A DNA stretch of 9,952 nucleotides, from positions 1 through 9,952 of the forward strand of contig RFXE01000052.1 of assembly GCA_009921785.1 (NCBI GenBank). The letters run 5' to 3'. The stretch comes from Alphaproteobacteria bacterium. GTDB taxonomy: Bacteria; Pseudomonadota; Alphaproteobacteria; Rhizobiales; Beijerinckiaceae. Of this stretch, positions 1 through 7,216 are shown one piece after another. Numbering within the stretch: position 1 is the first letter of the stretch; the number at the start of each line of letters is the position of its first letter. The position numbers were made by a program, and so were the translations under genes. Under the pieces are notes generated by a model. The model saw only the letters and a list, made by a program, of their open reading frames with translations, made no database searches and was not told the DNA's origin.

Positions 1-1157
1 CCCCGTAATTCACCCAAACCTTTGAGCCTTCCAATGCCTGCATAGCCCGGCGTGATGGTTTTATTCACATCATCCAACATACGATGGCCATGATCTGGCC
101 GGAACGGGATCTTCTCCCCAGGCGCGCGTTTTCGGTCTTCACGGATCAATGCGCTGATGACACTGACCATATCGACATCACCATCGAGATGATCGGCTTC
201 GATAAAGGAAAGCGGATAATCCGCGTCACGTTTTGTTGAGCGCAAATGCACGAAATGAATCCGTTCTGCAAAGCGAGTGACGATTGCGGCGAGATCATTA
301 TCAGGTCGGACACCTAAAGACCCGGTGCAAAAACACATGCCATTCGCTGTATTTGGTACAGCATCAAACAAGGCCGCATAATCAGCAGCCGTCGATGCAA
401 TACGCGGCAAGCCAAAAAGCGAGCGCGGCGGATCATCCGGATGCAAAGTGAGCTTCATACCCAGCTCATCCGCAACCGGCGTAACAGCTTCTAGAAACTC
501 AACGAGGTGCTGACGTAAGCGTGGGGCATCGATATCGCGATAAAGCGTAAGACGCTCGCGAAAACCATCAATGGTCAAGGGATCGGTTGTCGAGCCCGGC
601 AAGGCACTGGCAATCACGTGAATGAGATAGGCAATATCCTGTTCGCTAAAGCGATCATAAGTCGCTTTGGCTCGTGCTGTTGCCTCCACATCATAATCAC
701 GCTCAGCACCGGGACGCTTAAGAATAAAGAGATCAAAAGCCGCAAAGCGATCCTGATCAAACCGCAAACACGTAGCGCCCGTGGGCAACTCATAATCAAG
801 ATCGGTGCGTGTCCAATCAACAACGGGCATGAAATTGTAACAGACCGTTTTGATATCCGCTTTCGCCACCGCTTGAAGGCTCGCAATCCATGCCTCAATG
901 GATTGCTTTGCCCCTTTGCCTAGACGCTTCACGTCATCGGGTATCGGGATTGATTCAACAACCGACCAATAAAGCGGCTTGCGGCCGGGCGGCGTCTTTT
1001 CAATCAGATTTTTACGTTCGGCAACAGCCGCCTCGGTCCAGACGGCACCGGGCTTTAACTGATGCAAAGCCGAAACAATATCAGTCGCTCCGGCTTGACG
1101 TACATGATCAAGCGCCACCGGGTCTTGCGGTCCAAACCAACGCCACGCTTCTTTCAT
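1..1157 (-). CDS. uxuA: Mannonate dehydratase (3'-truncated by window edge)
   Basis: UxuA dehydrates D-mannonate to 2-keto-3-deoxy-D-gluconate in the cytoplasm, a late step of hexuronate breakdown. Reading from the ATG at 1157-1155 gives 385 codons with no stop before the window edge. The family is about 390-400 residues, so only roughly 10-20 residues should be missing. Family motifs are clear: NFMPVVDWTRTDL in the first third, and the expected metal-ligand set H239 (in LHPDDPPR), C277 (in CFCTGSLG), H304 (in HFVHLR) and D355 (in RPDHGH). The start is supported by a GGAGAGG site just upstream. It lies 339 bp after the PanB-like gene on the same strand, so it may have its own promoter, yet it sits at the end of a sugar-catabolic gene set. 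Identification is firm; the substrate context (glucuronate route) is known for the family and not proven here. Confidence 0.95.
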   Translation of the reverse strand, partial: MKEAWRWFGPQDPVALDHVRQAGATDIVSALHQLKPGAVWTEAAVAERKNLIEKTPPGRKPLYWSVVESIPIPDDVKRLGKGAKQSIEAWIASLQAVAKADIKTVCYNFMPVVDWTRTDLDYELPTGATCLRFDQDRFAAFDLFILKRPGAERDYDVEATARAKATYDRFSEQDIAYLIHVIASALPGSTTDPLTIDGFRERLTLYRDIDAPRLRQHLVEFLEAVTPVADELGMKLTLHPDDPPRSLFGLPRIASTAADYAALFDAVPNTANGMCFCTGSLGVRPDNDLAAIVTRFAERIHFVHLRSTKRDADYPLSFIEADHLDGDVDMVSVISALIREDRKRAPGEKIPFRPDHGHRMLDDVNKTITPGYAGIGRLKGLGELR

Positions 1158-1496
1158 TTTCGCCTCTCCAGGATAACACGTTTATTTGTCGTTCACCGGA
1201 CGGTGGAGTGTAAAGCTTTTATAGAACCGAAAGATGGTGGTTGGAAAGTCAAGTGATGCGGGATCGGTAAAAGGGCGATAAATGGACGGGTGCGGTTGTA
1301 AATGGCGGCACACATTATTTAAAACTCAAAAAAGGTATTTTTTAGAAACGAGAATATGTGCTGAAAAAATTTAATTTAATTTGATAAATTAATGACTGCT
1401 GCGAATTGAAGCCAAGACATGACTATCTATTCCTAATAGCGGAATCGAGATGGTTAAAAAGGTAAACCAATAAACTCTTTTATGCGGAAGATATTA
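1158..1496. other. Intergenic gap between uxuA and PanB-like gene, AT-rich
   Basis: No coding region is convincing here. The part next to uxuA holds its ribosome binding site and a possible promoter. The part around 1310-1392 is strongly AT-rich, with short TTAAT-type repeats near 1370-1392. A 5-bp inverted repeat (ATTCC 1429-1433 with GGAAT 1441-1445) and a GGTT/AACC pair (1452-1468) lie after the PanB-like stop. Neither is followed by a T-run in the minus direction, so no clear terminator is present. Confidence 0.6.
1218..1246 (-). promoter_or_regulatory. Possible uxuA promoter
   Basis: On the minus strand, TATAAA (1223-1218) is preceded by TTCCAA (1246-1241) with a 17-nt spacer. This would start transcription about 50 nt before the uxuA ATG. 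A better -35 hexamer, TTGACT (1252-1247), is present but its 23-nt spacing is too long. The -10 match is good (5 of 6) and the -35 is poor, so this is tentative. Confidence 0.3.
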
Positions 1497-2303
1497 TCAG
1501 CTGACCCGGTCAAGCCCCTCTAGAAAGGCCTGATATTCCGCTTCATCCATCCGCACGAGGTGCTTGTCTTCTGGGTATGCGCCCGTTTTCACATCGTCGA
1601 TAAATTCACGAAAGGCGGAAACCCGTTCGCGTTGAAGGCGCTCATATTCAGCAACGAAATTGCGATACACTTTCGAATGGCGCGGCATATGATCCGTATG
1701 TGTTCTCAAAATATCCATTGCGAATAGATATTGAACATCACATCCGGGACCCGAACCCATCGACCAGAGAAGAAGCTTTTTAAGGCGACGACTGATTTCT
1801 GTTGCTACTTCCACCGGCACAACTTCAATTTCAACGGCGAATGCGCCAGCATCTTCATAGGCTTTACACTCACGATAAAGTGCGAGCGCAGAATCGACCG
1901 TTTTTCCAACGGCGCGAAAGCCGCCTGTCCATGTCGCGCGGCTAGGAACAAGGCCAACATGGCCCACGACAGGAATATGTTCACGCGCGAGATATTCAAC
2001 GGTCTTTAAACTACCAGAACAATAAATCGCATCAGCGCCCGACTCGATGGCCTGACCACTCCACCGCAAATAATCTTCCGGCGTTCCAGCCGTTAAATGC
2101 GTCTGTCCCGTCATCGAGAAAATGGACGGGGCAACGCGGCGATAGGCGGGATCGGCCACCAATTCAGGCGGCACAGACGCAATATCAATACCAGCCTCCT
2201 CGGCGGCGGCGGCTTCTTCAAGCGAGAAGTAACGCAGCATGGTCAGCTGACCTTTACCCTTCAGGGCTTGGAGATCAGCAACAGTCGGAAGCTTTCTGGC
2301 CAT
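1497..2303 (-). CDS. PanB-superfamily protein, divergent (annotated as ketopantoate hydroxymethyltransferase-like)
   Basis: A 268-residue protein of the PanB / PEP-mutase-like TIM-barrel family. The fold signature is plain: GHVGLVP (114-120), TGGFRAVGK (126-134), and AGAFAVEIEVVPVEVA (152-167), where E160 aligns with the catalytic glutamate of PanB (E181 in E. coli). True PanB transfers a hydroxymethyl group from 5,10-methylene-tetrahydrofolate to 2-oxoisovalerate. Here the regions matching the PanB metal aspartates (D45, D84) read ASVPPEL and FSMTGQT, and the KIEGG strand reads YCSGS, so the usual Mg2+ and keto-acid ligands are missing. It starts 12 nt after the Rieske ferredoxin stop, with GAGGAT as ribosome binding site, and so is very likely co-transcribed with it. 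The family is well supported. The reaction is unknown, and a pantothenate role is unlikely given the operon. Confidence 0.85.
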   Translation of the reverse strand: MARKLPTVADLQALKGKGQLTMLRYFSLEEAAAAEEAGIDIASVPPELVADPAYRRVAPSIFSMTGQTHLTAGTPEDYLRWSGQAIESGADAIYCSGSLKTVEYLAREHIPVVGHVGLVPSRATWTGGFRAVGKTVDSALALYRECKAYEDAGAFAVEIEVVPVEVATEISRRLKKLLLWSMGSGPGCDVQYLFAMDILRTHTDHMPRHSKVYRNFVAEYERLQRERVSAFREFIDDVKTGAYPEDKHLVRMDEAEYQAFLEGLDRVS

Positions 2304-2315
2304 GAATATCCTCGC

Positions 2316-2630
2316 TCAACCGATTTCAATTTCGACGTGGTTTCCGGAGACGCGCACCGGATAGGTTTTTAAATCTATGCAGACAGGGGCACGCAACGCC
2401 TTGCCGGTTTTATAGTTAAACCGTCCATTATGTTTCGGGCATTCAATAATATCGTCAAGCACCAAACCATCGGCGAGATGAACCGCTTCATGCGTACAAG
2501 TTCCATCGGTGGCAAAGAATGCACCCTCCGGATCGCGATAGATCGCAAAGCTACGACCGCCATGATCAAAGCGTAAAACATCTTCGTATTCGATATCGTC
2601 AATTTGGCAAGCCGCAATCCAGGCCGTCAT
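2316..2630 (-). CDS. MocE-family Rieske [2Fe-2S] ferredoxin
   Basis: A 104-residue soluble Rieske ferredoxin that should pass single electrons to an oxygenase. The cluster ligands are C45 and H47 (in CTHEAVHLADG) and C64 and H67 (in ECPKHNGRFNYKTGKA), the standard C-x-H and C-x2-H pairs 16 residues apart. The protein is a lone Rieske domain with no catalytic oxygenase domain. The ATG at 2630-2628 is chosen: GAGG lies 10 nt upstream and the protein then opens MTAWIAACQIDD. An in-frame GTG at 2636 would add two residues and leave only 4 nt to the same GAGG. It begins 7 nt after the desaturase-like gene stops, so the two are almost certainly translated together. Close resemblance to MocE of rhizopine (3-O-methyl-scyllo-inosamine) catabolism is from recall of the family; orthology is not tested. 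Confidence 0.93.
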   Translation of the reverse strand: MTAWIAACQIDDIEYEDVLRFDHGGRSFAIYRDPEGAFFATDGTCTHEAVHLADGLVLDDIIECPKHNGRFNYKTGKALRAPVCIDLKTYPVRVSGNHVEIEIG

Positions 2631-2637
2631 AATCACA

Positions 2638-3735
2638 TCACCTCATCGTTGATCGGTCAGGAACAGTTTGATGAAATTCTTCGCGATAGGGCCGCGCCGT
2701 CGGCGGTAATTCGCGGCGTACATAATAGCCCGGCTCATGGCGTTGTCGTAAAATCGCAGGAACCATTTCACGAAAGGCATCCCAAATCGACGTATTGGGC
2801 GCTGGCAGATCATGCTTGATCAGTTCATGCAAGCGCGGCAAAGCGTGATAAGGAACCATCGGAAACATATGATGTTCAACATGATAATTCATGTTCCAAT
2901 AAATCCACCGGCTGATGGGATTCATATAGACTGTTCGGCTATTCAGGCGATGATCGATGACATCTTCCGCCAAACCGCCATGCTGAATCATCCCCGTCAG
3001 AAACATGTGCCATGTTCCGTAAATCCGTGGTCCACCAATGATCATAAAGGGTATGATTGAACCAAGACGCCACGCAAAAACAAGCGTAACAGCATAAATC
3101 AAAAGATGAATCCGGGCGCTCAGAATAGCCTTTGGAATTTCGCTCTCAGGAATATAGCTTCGCTCAGCCGCTGAGACGTTTCCTAGCGAATTGCGGACAA
3201 GAATTTTCATCCAATCCCACACATCCAAAATGCCAACGAAATGTAAGATATTCGGCAAAATAGACGTGGGATGCATGAAAGGAATTTCGGGATCACGCCC
3301 CACAATGATCGTATCAGTATGATGGCGTGCATGGCTCCACCGCCAGCTAACAGGATTACGCATCACCATAAAAGACGCGATGTGATAAACAACATCATTC
3401 ATCCATTGCGTTCGAAACGCCGTGCCGTGACCACATTCGTGCCAACGGCTGTCGCATGCCGAACCATAAAGAACGCCATAAACAAACCAGAAGGGAACCG
3501 TCCACCAGGTTCCCCACGTGATCACACCACCCCATGCCGAGGCGACAAGCAAGATGATCCACAAAAGCGTATCGCGAATGGCCGGGCCATCTCGTCTTTG
3601 CATCAATTCTTTCATCACCTTGCGCGGAACATCCGAGTGATACCACTCGGCTGAGGCCAAACCCGTTTCGAGAGCATGGCGGGTGCTTTCGCCCGTTAGA
3701 CTGTAATCGCGTTTTTGAACAAAGGAGATGCTCAT
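2638..3735 (-). CDS. MocD-like membrane di-iron desaturase/hydroxylase
   Basis: A 365-residue integral membrane protein of the fatty-acid desaturase / alkane hydroxylase superfamily, which uses a di-iron centre and O2. The three histidine boxes are complete: HECGH (99-103), HARHH (135-139) and HVEHH (285-289), plus a conserved QHGG (251-254). Hydrophobic stretches at about 57-95, 113-125 and 208-250 suit the four-helix membrane layout. The ATG at 3735 has AAGGG six nt upstream and lies 8 nt after the DUF4432 stop. The next gene is a Rieske ferredoxin, the same pairing as MocD/MocE, where the enzyme is implicated in removing the O-methyl group of rhizopine. Here it sits among sugar enzymes rather than lipid genes, so an oxidation on a sugar or cyclitol (O-demethylation or hydroxylation) is inferred. 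Lipid desaturation cannot be excluded from sequence alone. Confidence 0.9.
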   Translation of the reverse strand: MSISFVQKRDYSLTGESTRHALETGLASAEWYHSDVPRKVMKELMQRRDGPAIRDTLLWIILLVASAWGGVITWGTWWTVPFWFVYGVLYGSACDSRWHECGHGTAFRTQWMNDVVYHIASFMVMRNPVSWRWSHARHHTDTIIVGRDPEIPFMHPTSILPNILHFVGILDVWDWMKILVRNSLGNVSAAERSYIPESEIPKAILSARIHLLIYAVTLVFAWRLGSIIPFMIIGGPRIYGTWHMFLTGMIQHGGLAEDVIDHRLNSRTVYMNPISRWIYWNMNYHVEHHMFPMVPYHALPRLHELIKHDLPAPNTSIWDAFREMVPAILRQRHEPGYYVRRELPPTARPYREEFHQTVPDRSTMR

Positions 3736-3743
3736 ATCAGCCC

Positions 3744-4955
3744 TTATATGTGATTAGTCTGTTTTGAGTGTGCCTGTGTAGCCCAAGGCAAGGGTTTGAA
3801 CTGGCCTGAGGGTTCAGGATATCCATCCGACGGTTGATCGCCTGCAGCTCTCACACGCTTTTCTGTTTCAGCGATGTCATCATGCCCATCCAGCACGCGG
3901 AATCGTGTATCATAAGAACGACTCTCACGCGCATTGAGCCAGATCATTTCATGACGGTCACGCGCGGCATTATTGCCAAGCACATGATGCGTTGAGGGTT
4001 CAAGGCCAACGGCATATTCGCCCGCTTGAAAATTCTGCCAATGATAAAAACAGGGTAATTGTGATTTGCGAGTAACGAGCTCGAGTCCCAAACCCTTATC
4101 ATCATTGATCAGTGCGGCTGATACTTCGTCGGTCGCATTGGCCGCGAGATCAAATTGCCAGACCTGCTCAATAAAATCTTCAATCGGTGCAGGCGCTTCC
4201 GCATAGCCAACACCCTGAGCGCGATAATTAGGCCCCGCATGTGCGGCCCATACTGTATCTGCAATCGGCGCAACGAAGCGCGTTCCATGATCAAGCAATG
4301 GATAGCCTAAATTGACATGATAGAAAAACATATGGGGCGTTGTTCTGAACCCAGCATTGACCACGCGATCGGAAACACGAATTTCATTACCGCCGAGATC
4401 CGCCTCAATGCGGCGATGAAGATGGAGGTTCTCTCCAAAGACTGTTGCTTGCTGAACAACACCTTCAGCCCACAACACACATTGATCACCCGTCCATGTC
4501 TCGCCATACCCCGTGAGACGAGCGGGAATAGTGCTGATACGCCCGTGAAGTGAATGGGTCGCCGTTTTTCGGCCTGGATATTTGTAATGATCCGCAGCTA
4601 CCGTTTCAGGGCCAAGAATATGGTCAAGGCCGCAGGTAACGAGAAAGCCTGAGAATGATCGTGCCCAAGAAAATCCGTCTTCGCCTTCATATTCATGTAA
4701 GCCCGGATGGCGAAAGCCGGAGGGAGAATGCCAGCCGATACTGCGACCCTTATGTTCGACCTCGGCAATATCCATTGCCCGATCAACAAGGACGGTGAAC
4801 CGTAAACCACTCCCGGTGCGGAATTCGAGCATCCGAATACCGCGTTCAAGGCCATCACTCAATTCCATCAGACGCACACCGCCGACAGCGCCCAGACCAC
4901 CAGCACGGGCAGCGAGCGCAGCGCGGGTCATATCAGTGCCGTTGAGGCGTACCAC
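3744..4955 (-). CDS. DUF4432 family aldose 1-epimerase-like protein
   Basis: A protein of about 403 residues resembling the DUF4432 branch of the galactose-mutarotase-like (aldose 1-epimerase) superfamily, predicted to be cytosolic. Recognisable segments include VDRAMDIAEVEHKGRSIGWH in the first quarter, FLVTCGLDH, HSLHGRIS, and FFYHVNLGYP in the middle, with histidines typical of the mutarotase active site. The family is found in sugar catabolic operons, but few members have a proven substrate. Start choice: a TTG at 4961 is in frame but only 1 nt from the GGAG at 4966-4963, whereas the GTG at 4955-4953 sits 7 nt from it and is preferred. It follows a strong intercistronic hairpin and ends 8 nt before the desaturase-like gene. 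Confidence 0.85.
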   Translation of the reverse strand: MVRLNGTDMTRAALAARAGGLGAVGGVRLMELSDGLERGIRMLEFRTGSGLRFTVLVDRAMDIAEVEHKGRSIGWHSPSGFRHPGLHEYEGEDGFSWARSFSGFLVTCGLDHILGPETVAADHYKYPGRKTATHSLHGRISTIPARLTGYGETWTGDQCVLWAEGVVQQATVFGENLHLHRRIEADLGGNEIRVSDRVVNAGFRTTPHMFFYHVNLGYPLLDHGTRFVAPIADTVWAAHAGPNYRAQGVGYAEAPAPIEDFIEQVWQFDLAANATDEVSAALINDDKGLGLELVTRKSQLPCFYHWQNFQAGEYAVGLEPSTHHVLGNNAARDRHEMIWLNARESRSYDTRFRVLDGHDDIAETEKRVRAAGDQPSDGYPEPSGQFKPLPWATQAHSKQTNHI

Positions 4956-4962
4956 TCTCAAT

Positions 4963-4966
4963 CTCC
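4963..4966 (-). promoter_or_regulatory. Ribosome binding site deciding the DUF4432 start
   Basis: GGAG on the minus strand lies 7 nt before the GTG at 4955 and 1 nt before the TTG at 4961. This favours the GTG as the start of translation. It follows directly after the T-run of the upstream hairpin. Confidence 0.6.
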
Positions 4967-5004
4967 AAAAATGATTGTGCGGGCGGACAAAGAATCCGCC
5001 CGCA
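4967..5004 (-). terminator. Intercistronic hairpin with T-run (partial terminator or mRNA-stability element)
   Basis: On the minus strand a perfect 10-bp GC-rich stem (5004-4995 with 4987-4978; core GCGGGCGGA and TCCGCCCGC) encloses a 7-nt loop. Five consecutive T residues follow at 4971-4967, seven nt after the stem. The hairpin lies 8 nt past the isomerase stop and just before the DUF4432 ribosome binding site. The T-run is offset from the stem, so read-through is expected. It may instead set different mRNA levels for the first two and the last four genes. Confidence 0.65.
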
Positions 5005-5012
5005 TCAAAACA

Positions 5013-5927
5013 TCAAAGTCCGTTGGCCTTGAAGCGCCCATCAAGGAACGCTTTGGCACGCGGCACATCATCCTCACTCAAATGCTCGATGATCATCGGA
5101 ATATTCGGATGTTTTTCTGCCAATCGACGGAGATAGAGATCGTAATTGAGCGACCCCAATCCCGGTGCCGGAAGTTCAATTTCACCAACGCCCCGGAATG
5201 TATGGCTCTCAAGCGCATCATCGTCGCCGATATCGGCATGTTTCTCGGTCTTGTCATCACCCGAACGCTTCACATCTTTCGCGTGAGCGATCTTGATTTT
5301 GTCTGAGAGCGTATCAAAGACCTGATTGAGAATTTGATCCATACGATCGATATTATGTGTCTCGAAATAGTTCGTTGGATCCATCAATAATCCCAAACCG
5401 GGATGATCGACTTGCGCAAACATGCGTACCGTTTCTTCAACCGACCCAACAACATTGTTGACATAGGTTTCTAGCAAGAACACCGCACCATGATCATAGG
5501 CGGTTTGCGCGAGATCCGCGATCACTTTGCGGCACTCTTCAAAGCCCTCTTCGGTCTTATTCTTGGGATGATGAACCCAATCCGATTCGGTGTTGTATGT
5601 ACCTGTTTCTGAAATCACATAAGGCGTGCCGAAATGTCTTGCGTTGCGAATGATCTCTTTGAGATAACCCACGCGCTTATCACGCTCCGCTTTATCGGGA
5701 TGAATAATATTGGTGTACCCTGAAATGCAGCAAATCGGCAGATTGTGATCGCGAAAAACATCGCGAACCTTTTTTGCTTTGTCTTTGGTGATTTGACCTG
5801 CCGAAAAATCAACATCTTTGAAATGCAAATCCAATTGCACCGTATTGAAATTCAAAGCCCTAATTTTTTTGGCTGTCTCTTCGAGGCTGTAGGGAAAATA
5901 TCCCGTAAAAATACCTGCTTGCATCAT
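5013..5927 (-). CDS. Sugar isomerase/epimerase, xylose-isomerase-like TIM barrel
   Basis: A 304-residue protein of the AP-endonuclease-2 / xylose-isomerase-like TIM-barrel superfamily, which includes sugar isomerases, 3-epimerases, and inosose dehydratase (IolE/MocC). Metal ligands expected on the late strands are present: E153 (FLLETYVNN), D183 (LLMDPTNYF), H215 (KIAHAKDVK) and E281 (MIIEHLSED), with E107 (ISETGTYN) on an earlier strand. RGVGEIELP (245-253) matches the G-x-G-E loop common in these enzymes. A GGAGG site at 5941-5937 lies 9 nt before the first of two adjacent ATGs, supporting 5927. It is 48 nt downstream of the dehydrogenase and clearly in the same transcript. An epimerase, keto-sugar isomerase or inosose dehydratase role is possible; the substrate cannot be read from sequence. 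Confidence 0.88.
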   Translation of the reverse strand: MMQAGIFTGYFPYSLEETAKKIRALNFNTVQLDLHFKDVDFSAGQITKDKAKKVRDVFRDHNLPICCISGYTNIIHPDKAERDKRVGYLKEIIRNARHFGTPYVISETGTYNTESDWVHHPKNKTEEGFEECRKVIADLAQTAYDHGAVFLLETYVNNVVGSVEETVRMFAQVDHPGLGLLMDPTNYFETHNIDRMDQILNQVFDTLSDKIKIAHAKDVKRSGDDKTEKHADIGDDDALESHTFRGVGEIELPAPGLGSLNYDLYLRRLAEKHPNIPMIIEHLSEDDVPRAKAFLDGRFKANGL

Positions 5928-5975
5928 GATGAAGGTCCTCCCCTTATTGATCTGTTGACTTAATAATTAGTCGTT

Positions 5976-7070
5976 TCACGCGTTAATCGCGATTTCAGAA
6001 AGCGAAACCGTGCGCTTCTCGGCCATCGACCGATACCCGGCTTCGACGAGTGCCATGGTCTTGACATTGTCAGCGATCGACAATGCCGGTTGCTCACCGC
6101 TTGCCAGTGCATATTGAAGCTGCTCCATGACACCGATAAAGGCGTGCGGGAACCACATGGTTTTCCACGAGGGCGTAACCCATTTTCCCTGCGTTGCGGT
6201 TGTCGATGCATAGGTCAGTGTGGATGCTGATCCGGTGGGCCATCCAATCGTGCCCTTAGCCACGCCCTCGGTGCCTTCGACACGGAAGGTGATGTTTTGA
6301 TCATTATCATAGCCCTCTTGACGCGGGCCCGACCACACATCTTCCAAGGACACCGCCATAACACCTGATGGGAAATTCAGTGTAGAAACCGTGATCCCAT
6401 CTTTATGCGGAAAAGTGGTGCGCGGATCTGTGCGCGTGAGCGTCGTCACGTCGCTCGGATCACCAAACAAGAAGCGCAAGACATCAAGATGATGCACGCT
6501 CATATTTGAATAAGTAAGCCGATCATAGGATTTAAGGAAGTCCTGCCAATGCGGAATCGCGTGCATGTCAATTTGCGCGAAGACGATATTTCCTAGCGCA
6601 CCGGAATCAATGATCTGCTTCAACACGCGCATCGATTGATCATAGCGCATATTCTGATTGACAGAGATAATCTTACCCGCGGCTTTTGCCTCATCGCGCA
6701 ACGCAATCGCATCCTTCAAGGACAAGGCTAGCGGCTTTTGTGCCAAAATGCCTTTGATATGTTTCTGCTTCAAAGCATGGCGAATAAGCGCCGGTTGCTG
6801 ATCGGGTGGATAGGCAATATCAAGAATCTCGATAGAGGGATCTTCAATCAAAGCCTCAGGTGTCGCATAGACTTTTGGTATGCCCCAACGCTGTGCAACC
6901 GCCTCAGCTTTTGAAGCCGTACGAGAGGCAATCGCAGCCACTGTAAATGACGCGTCTTTATAGGCCGCGAGATGGCACTCCGCCATGATCATGCCGGCGC
7001 CGATACATCCGATCCGAAATTGTCGAGCCCTGACGGTGACATCTGGCTCAAAAGCAACTGGACTAACCAT
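5976..7070 (-). CDS. Gfo/Idh/MocA family NAD(P)-dependent oxidoreductase
   Basis: A 364-residue cytosolic dehydrogenase. An N-terminal Rossmann domain opens at FRIGCIGAGMIMAECH (glycines 21, 24, 26) after a 17-residue leader. The catalytic lysine is in QKPLAL (K112), which replaces the usual EKP with QKP. The C-terminal substrate domain contains SNMSVHHLDVLRFLFGDP, with H194 in the usual histidine position of the H-x-x-D motif. Members oxidise a hydroxyl of a sugar, sugar acid or inositol; the family includes MocA and inositol dehydrogenases. The ATG at 7070 is preceded by a GGGGGGA stretch as ribosome binding site. It is the first gene of the minus-strand operon and faces the LacI-type regulator gene across a 249-bp divergent region. 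Confidence 0.92.
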   Translation of the reverse strand: MVSPVAFEPDVTVRARQFRIGCIGAGMIMAECHLAAYKDASFTVAAIASRTASKAEAVAQRWGIPKVYATPEALIEDPSIEILDIAYPPDQQPALIRHALKQKHIKGILAQKPLALSLKDAIALRDEAKAAGKIISVNQNMRYDQSMRVLKQIIDSGALGNIVFAQIDMHAIPHWQDFLKSYDRLTYSNMSVHHLDVLRFLFGDPSDVTTLTRTDPRTTFPHKDGITVSTLNFPSGVMAVSLEDVWSGPRQEGYDNDQNITFRVEGTEGVAKGTIGWPTGSASTLTYASTTATQGKWVTPSWKTMWFPHAFIGVMEQLQYALASGEQPALSIADNVKTMALVEAGYRSMAEKRTVSLSEIAINA

Positions 7071-7100
7071 AGATCCCCCCGAAATTGTGAACGTCTTTTT

Positions 7101-7128
7101 TATTTATAGTTGCAATTTTCGTCGTCAA
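7101..7128 (-). promoter_or_regulatory. Candidate promoter of the catabolic operon
   Basis: On the minus strand TTGACG (7128-7123, 5 of 6 to the -35 consensus) is followed after 16 nt by TAAATA (7106-7101), which overlaps TATAAA (7108-7103). TATAAA is the better -10 but its spacer is only 14 nt. The -35 hexamer forms the end of the minus-strand copy of the 24-bp element, so a protein bound there would touch the polymerase site. Confidence 0.35.
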
Positions 7129-7146
7129 AACCCATCAAAGTCAAGG
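7123..7146 (-). repeat. Inverted 24-bp element, copy A (facing the catabolic operon)
   Basis: Read on the minus strand from 7146 to 7123, this matches the plus-strand stretch 7217-7240 at 20 of 24 positions; within the inner 22 bp the match is 19 of 22. The shared parts are TTGAY, TTTGATGG and TTTTGAYG. It overlaps the candidate -35 of the catabolic operon. It is probably an operator for the neighbouring LacI-family regulator, though no binding data exist. Confidence 0.6.
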
Positions 7147-7183
7147 TGAATAATCTCTATAAATACCTCAAAAAACATCATTA

Positions 7184-7212
7184 TTGCTTAAATTCACTCC
7201 TATGTGTATAAA
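7184..7212 (+). promoter_or_regulatory. Candidate promoter of the LacI-family gene
   Basis: TTGCTT (7184-7189) and TATAAA (7207-7212) are separated by 17 nt. The -10 matches 5 of 6 and the -35 only 3 of 6. Transcription would begin near 7219, inside copy B of the inverted element, which would allow autorepression. Confidence 0.35.
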
Positions 7213-7216
7213 TTCT

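Noticed and set aside
618..1256. Plus-strand open frames opposite uxuA
   Set aside because: They are antisense shadows of uxuA, which reads through as a well-conserved protein on the minus strand.
1429..1468. Terminator after the PanB-like gene
   Set aside because: The inverted repeats are short (4-5 bp) and no T-run follows in the direction of transcription.
1497..2303. Genuine pantothenate-pathway panB
   Set aside because: Key PanB ligands are absent, there is no panC neighbour, and the gene is embedded in a catabolic operon.
3271..3654. 127-codon plus-strand open frame
   Set aside because: It is antisense to the MocD-like gene, whose histidine boxes are intact; its translation shows no recognisable domain.
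4956..4961. TTG at 4961 as the DUF4432 start
   Set aside because: It is only 1 nt from the GGAG site; the in-frame GTG at 4955 has normal spacing.
5957..5972. Hairpin between the dehydrogenase and isomerase genes (GACT/AGTC)
   Set aside because: The stem is only 4 bp with mismatches inside and has no terminator features.
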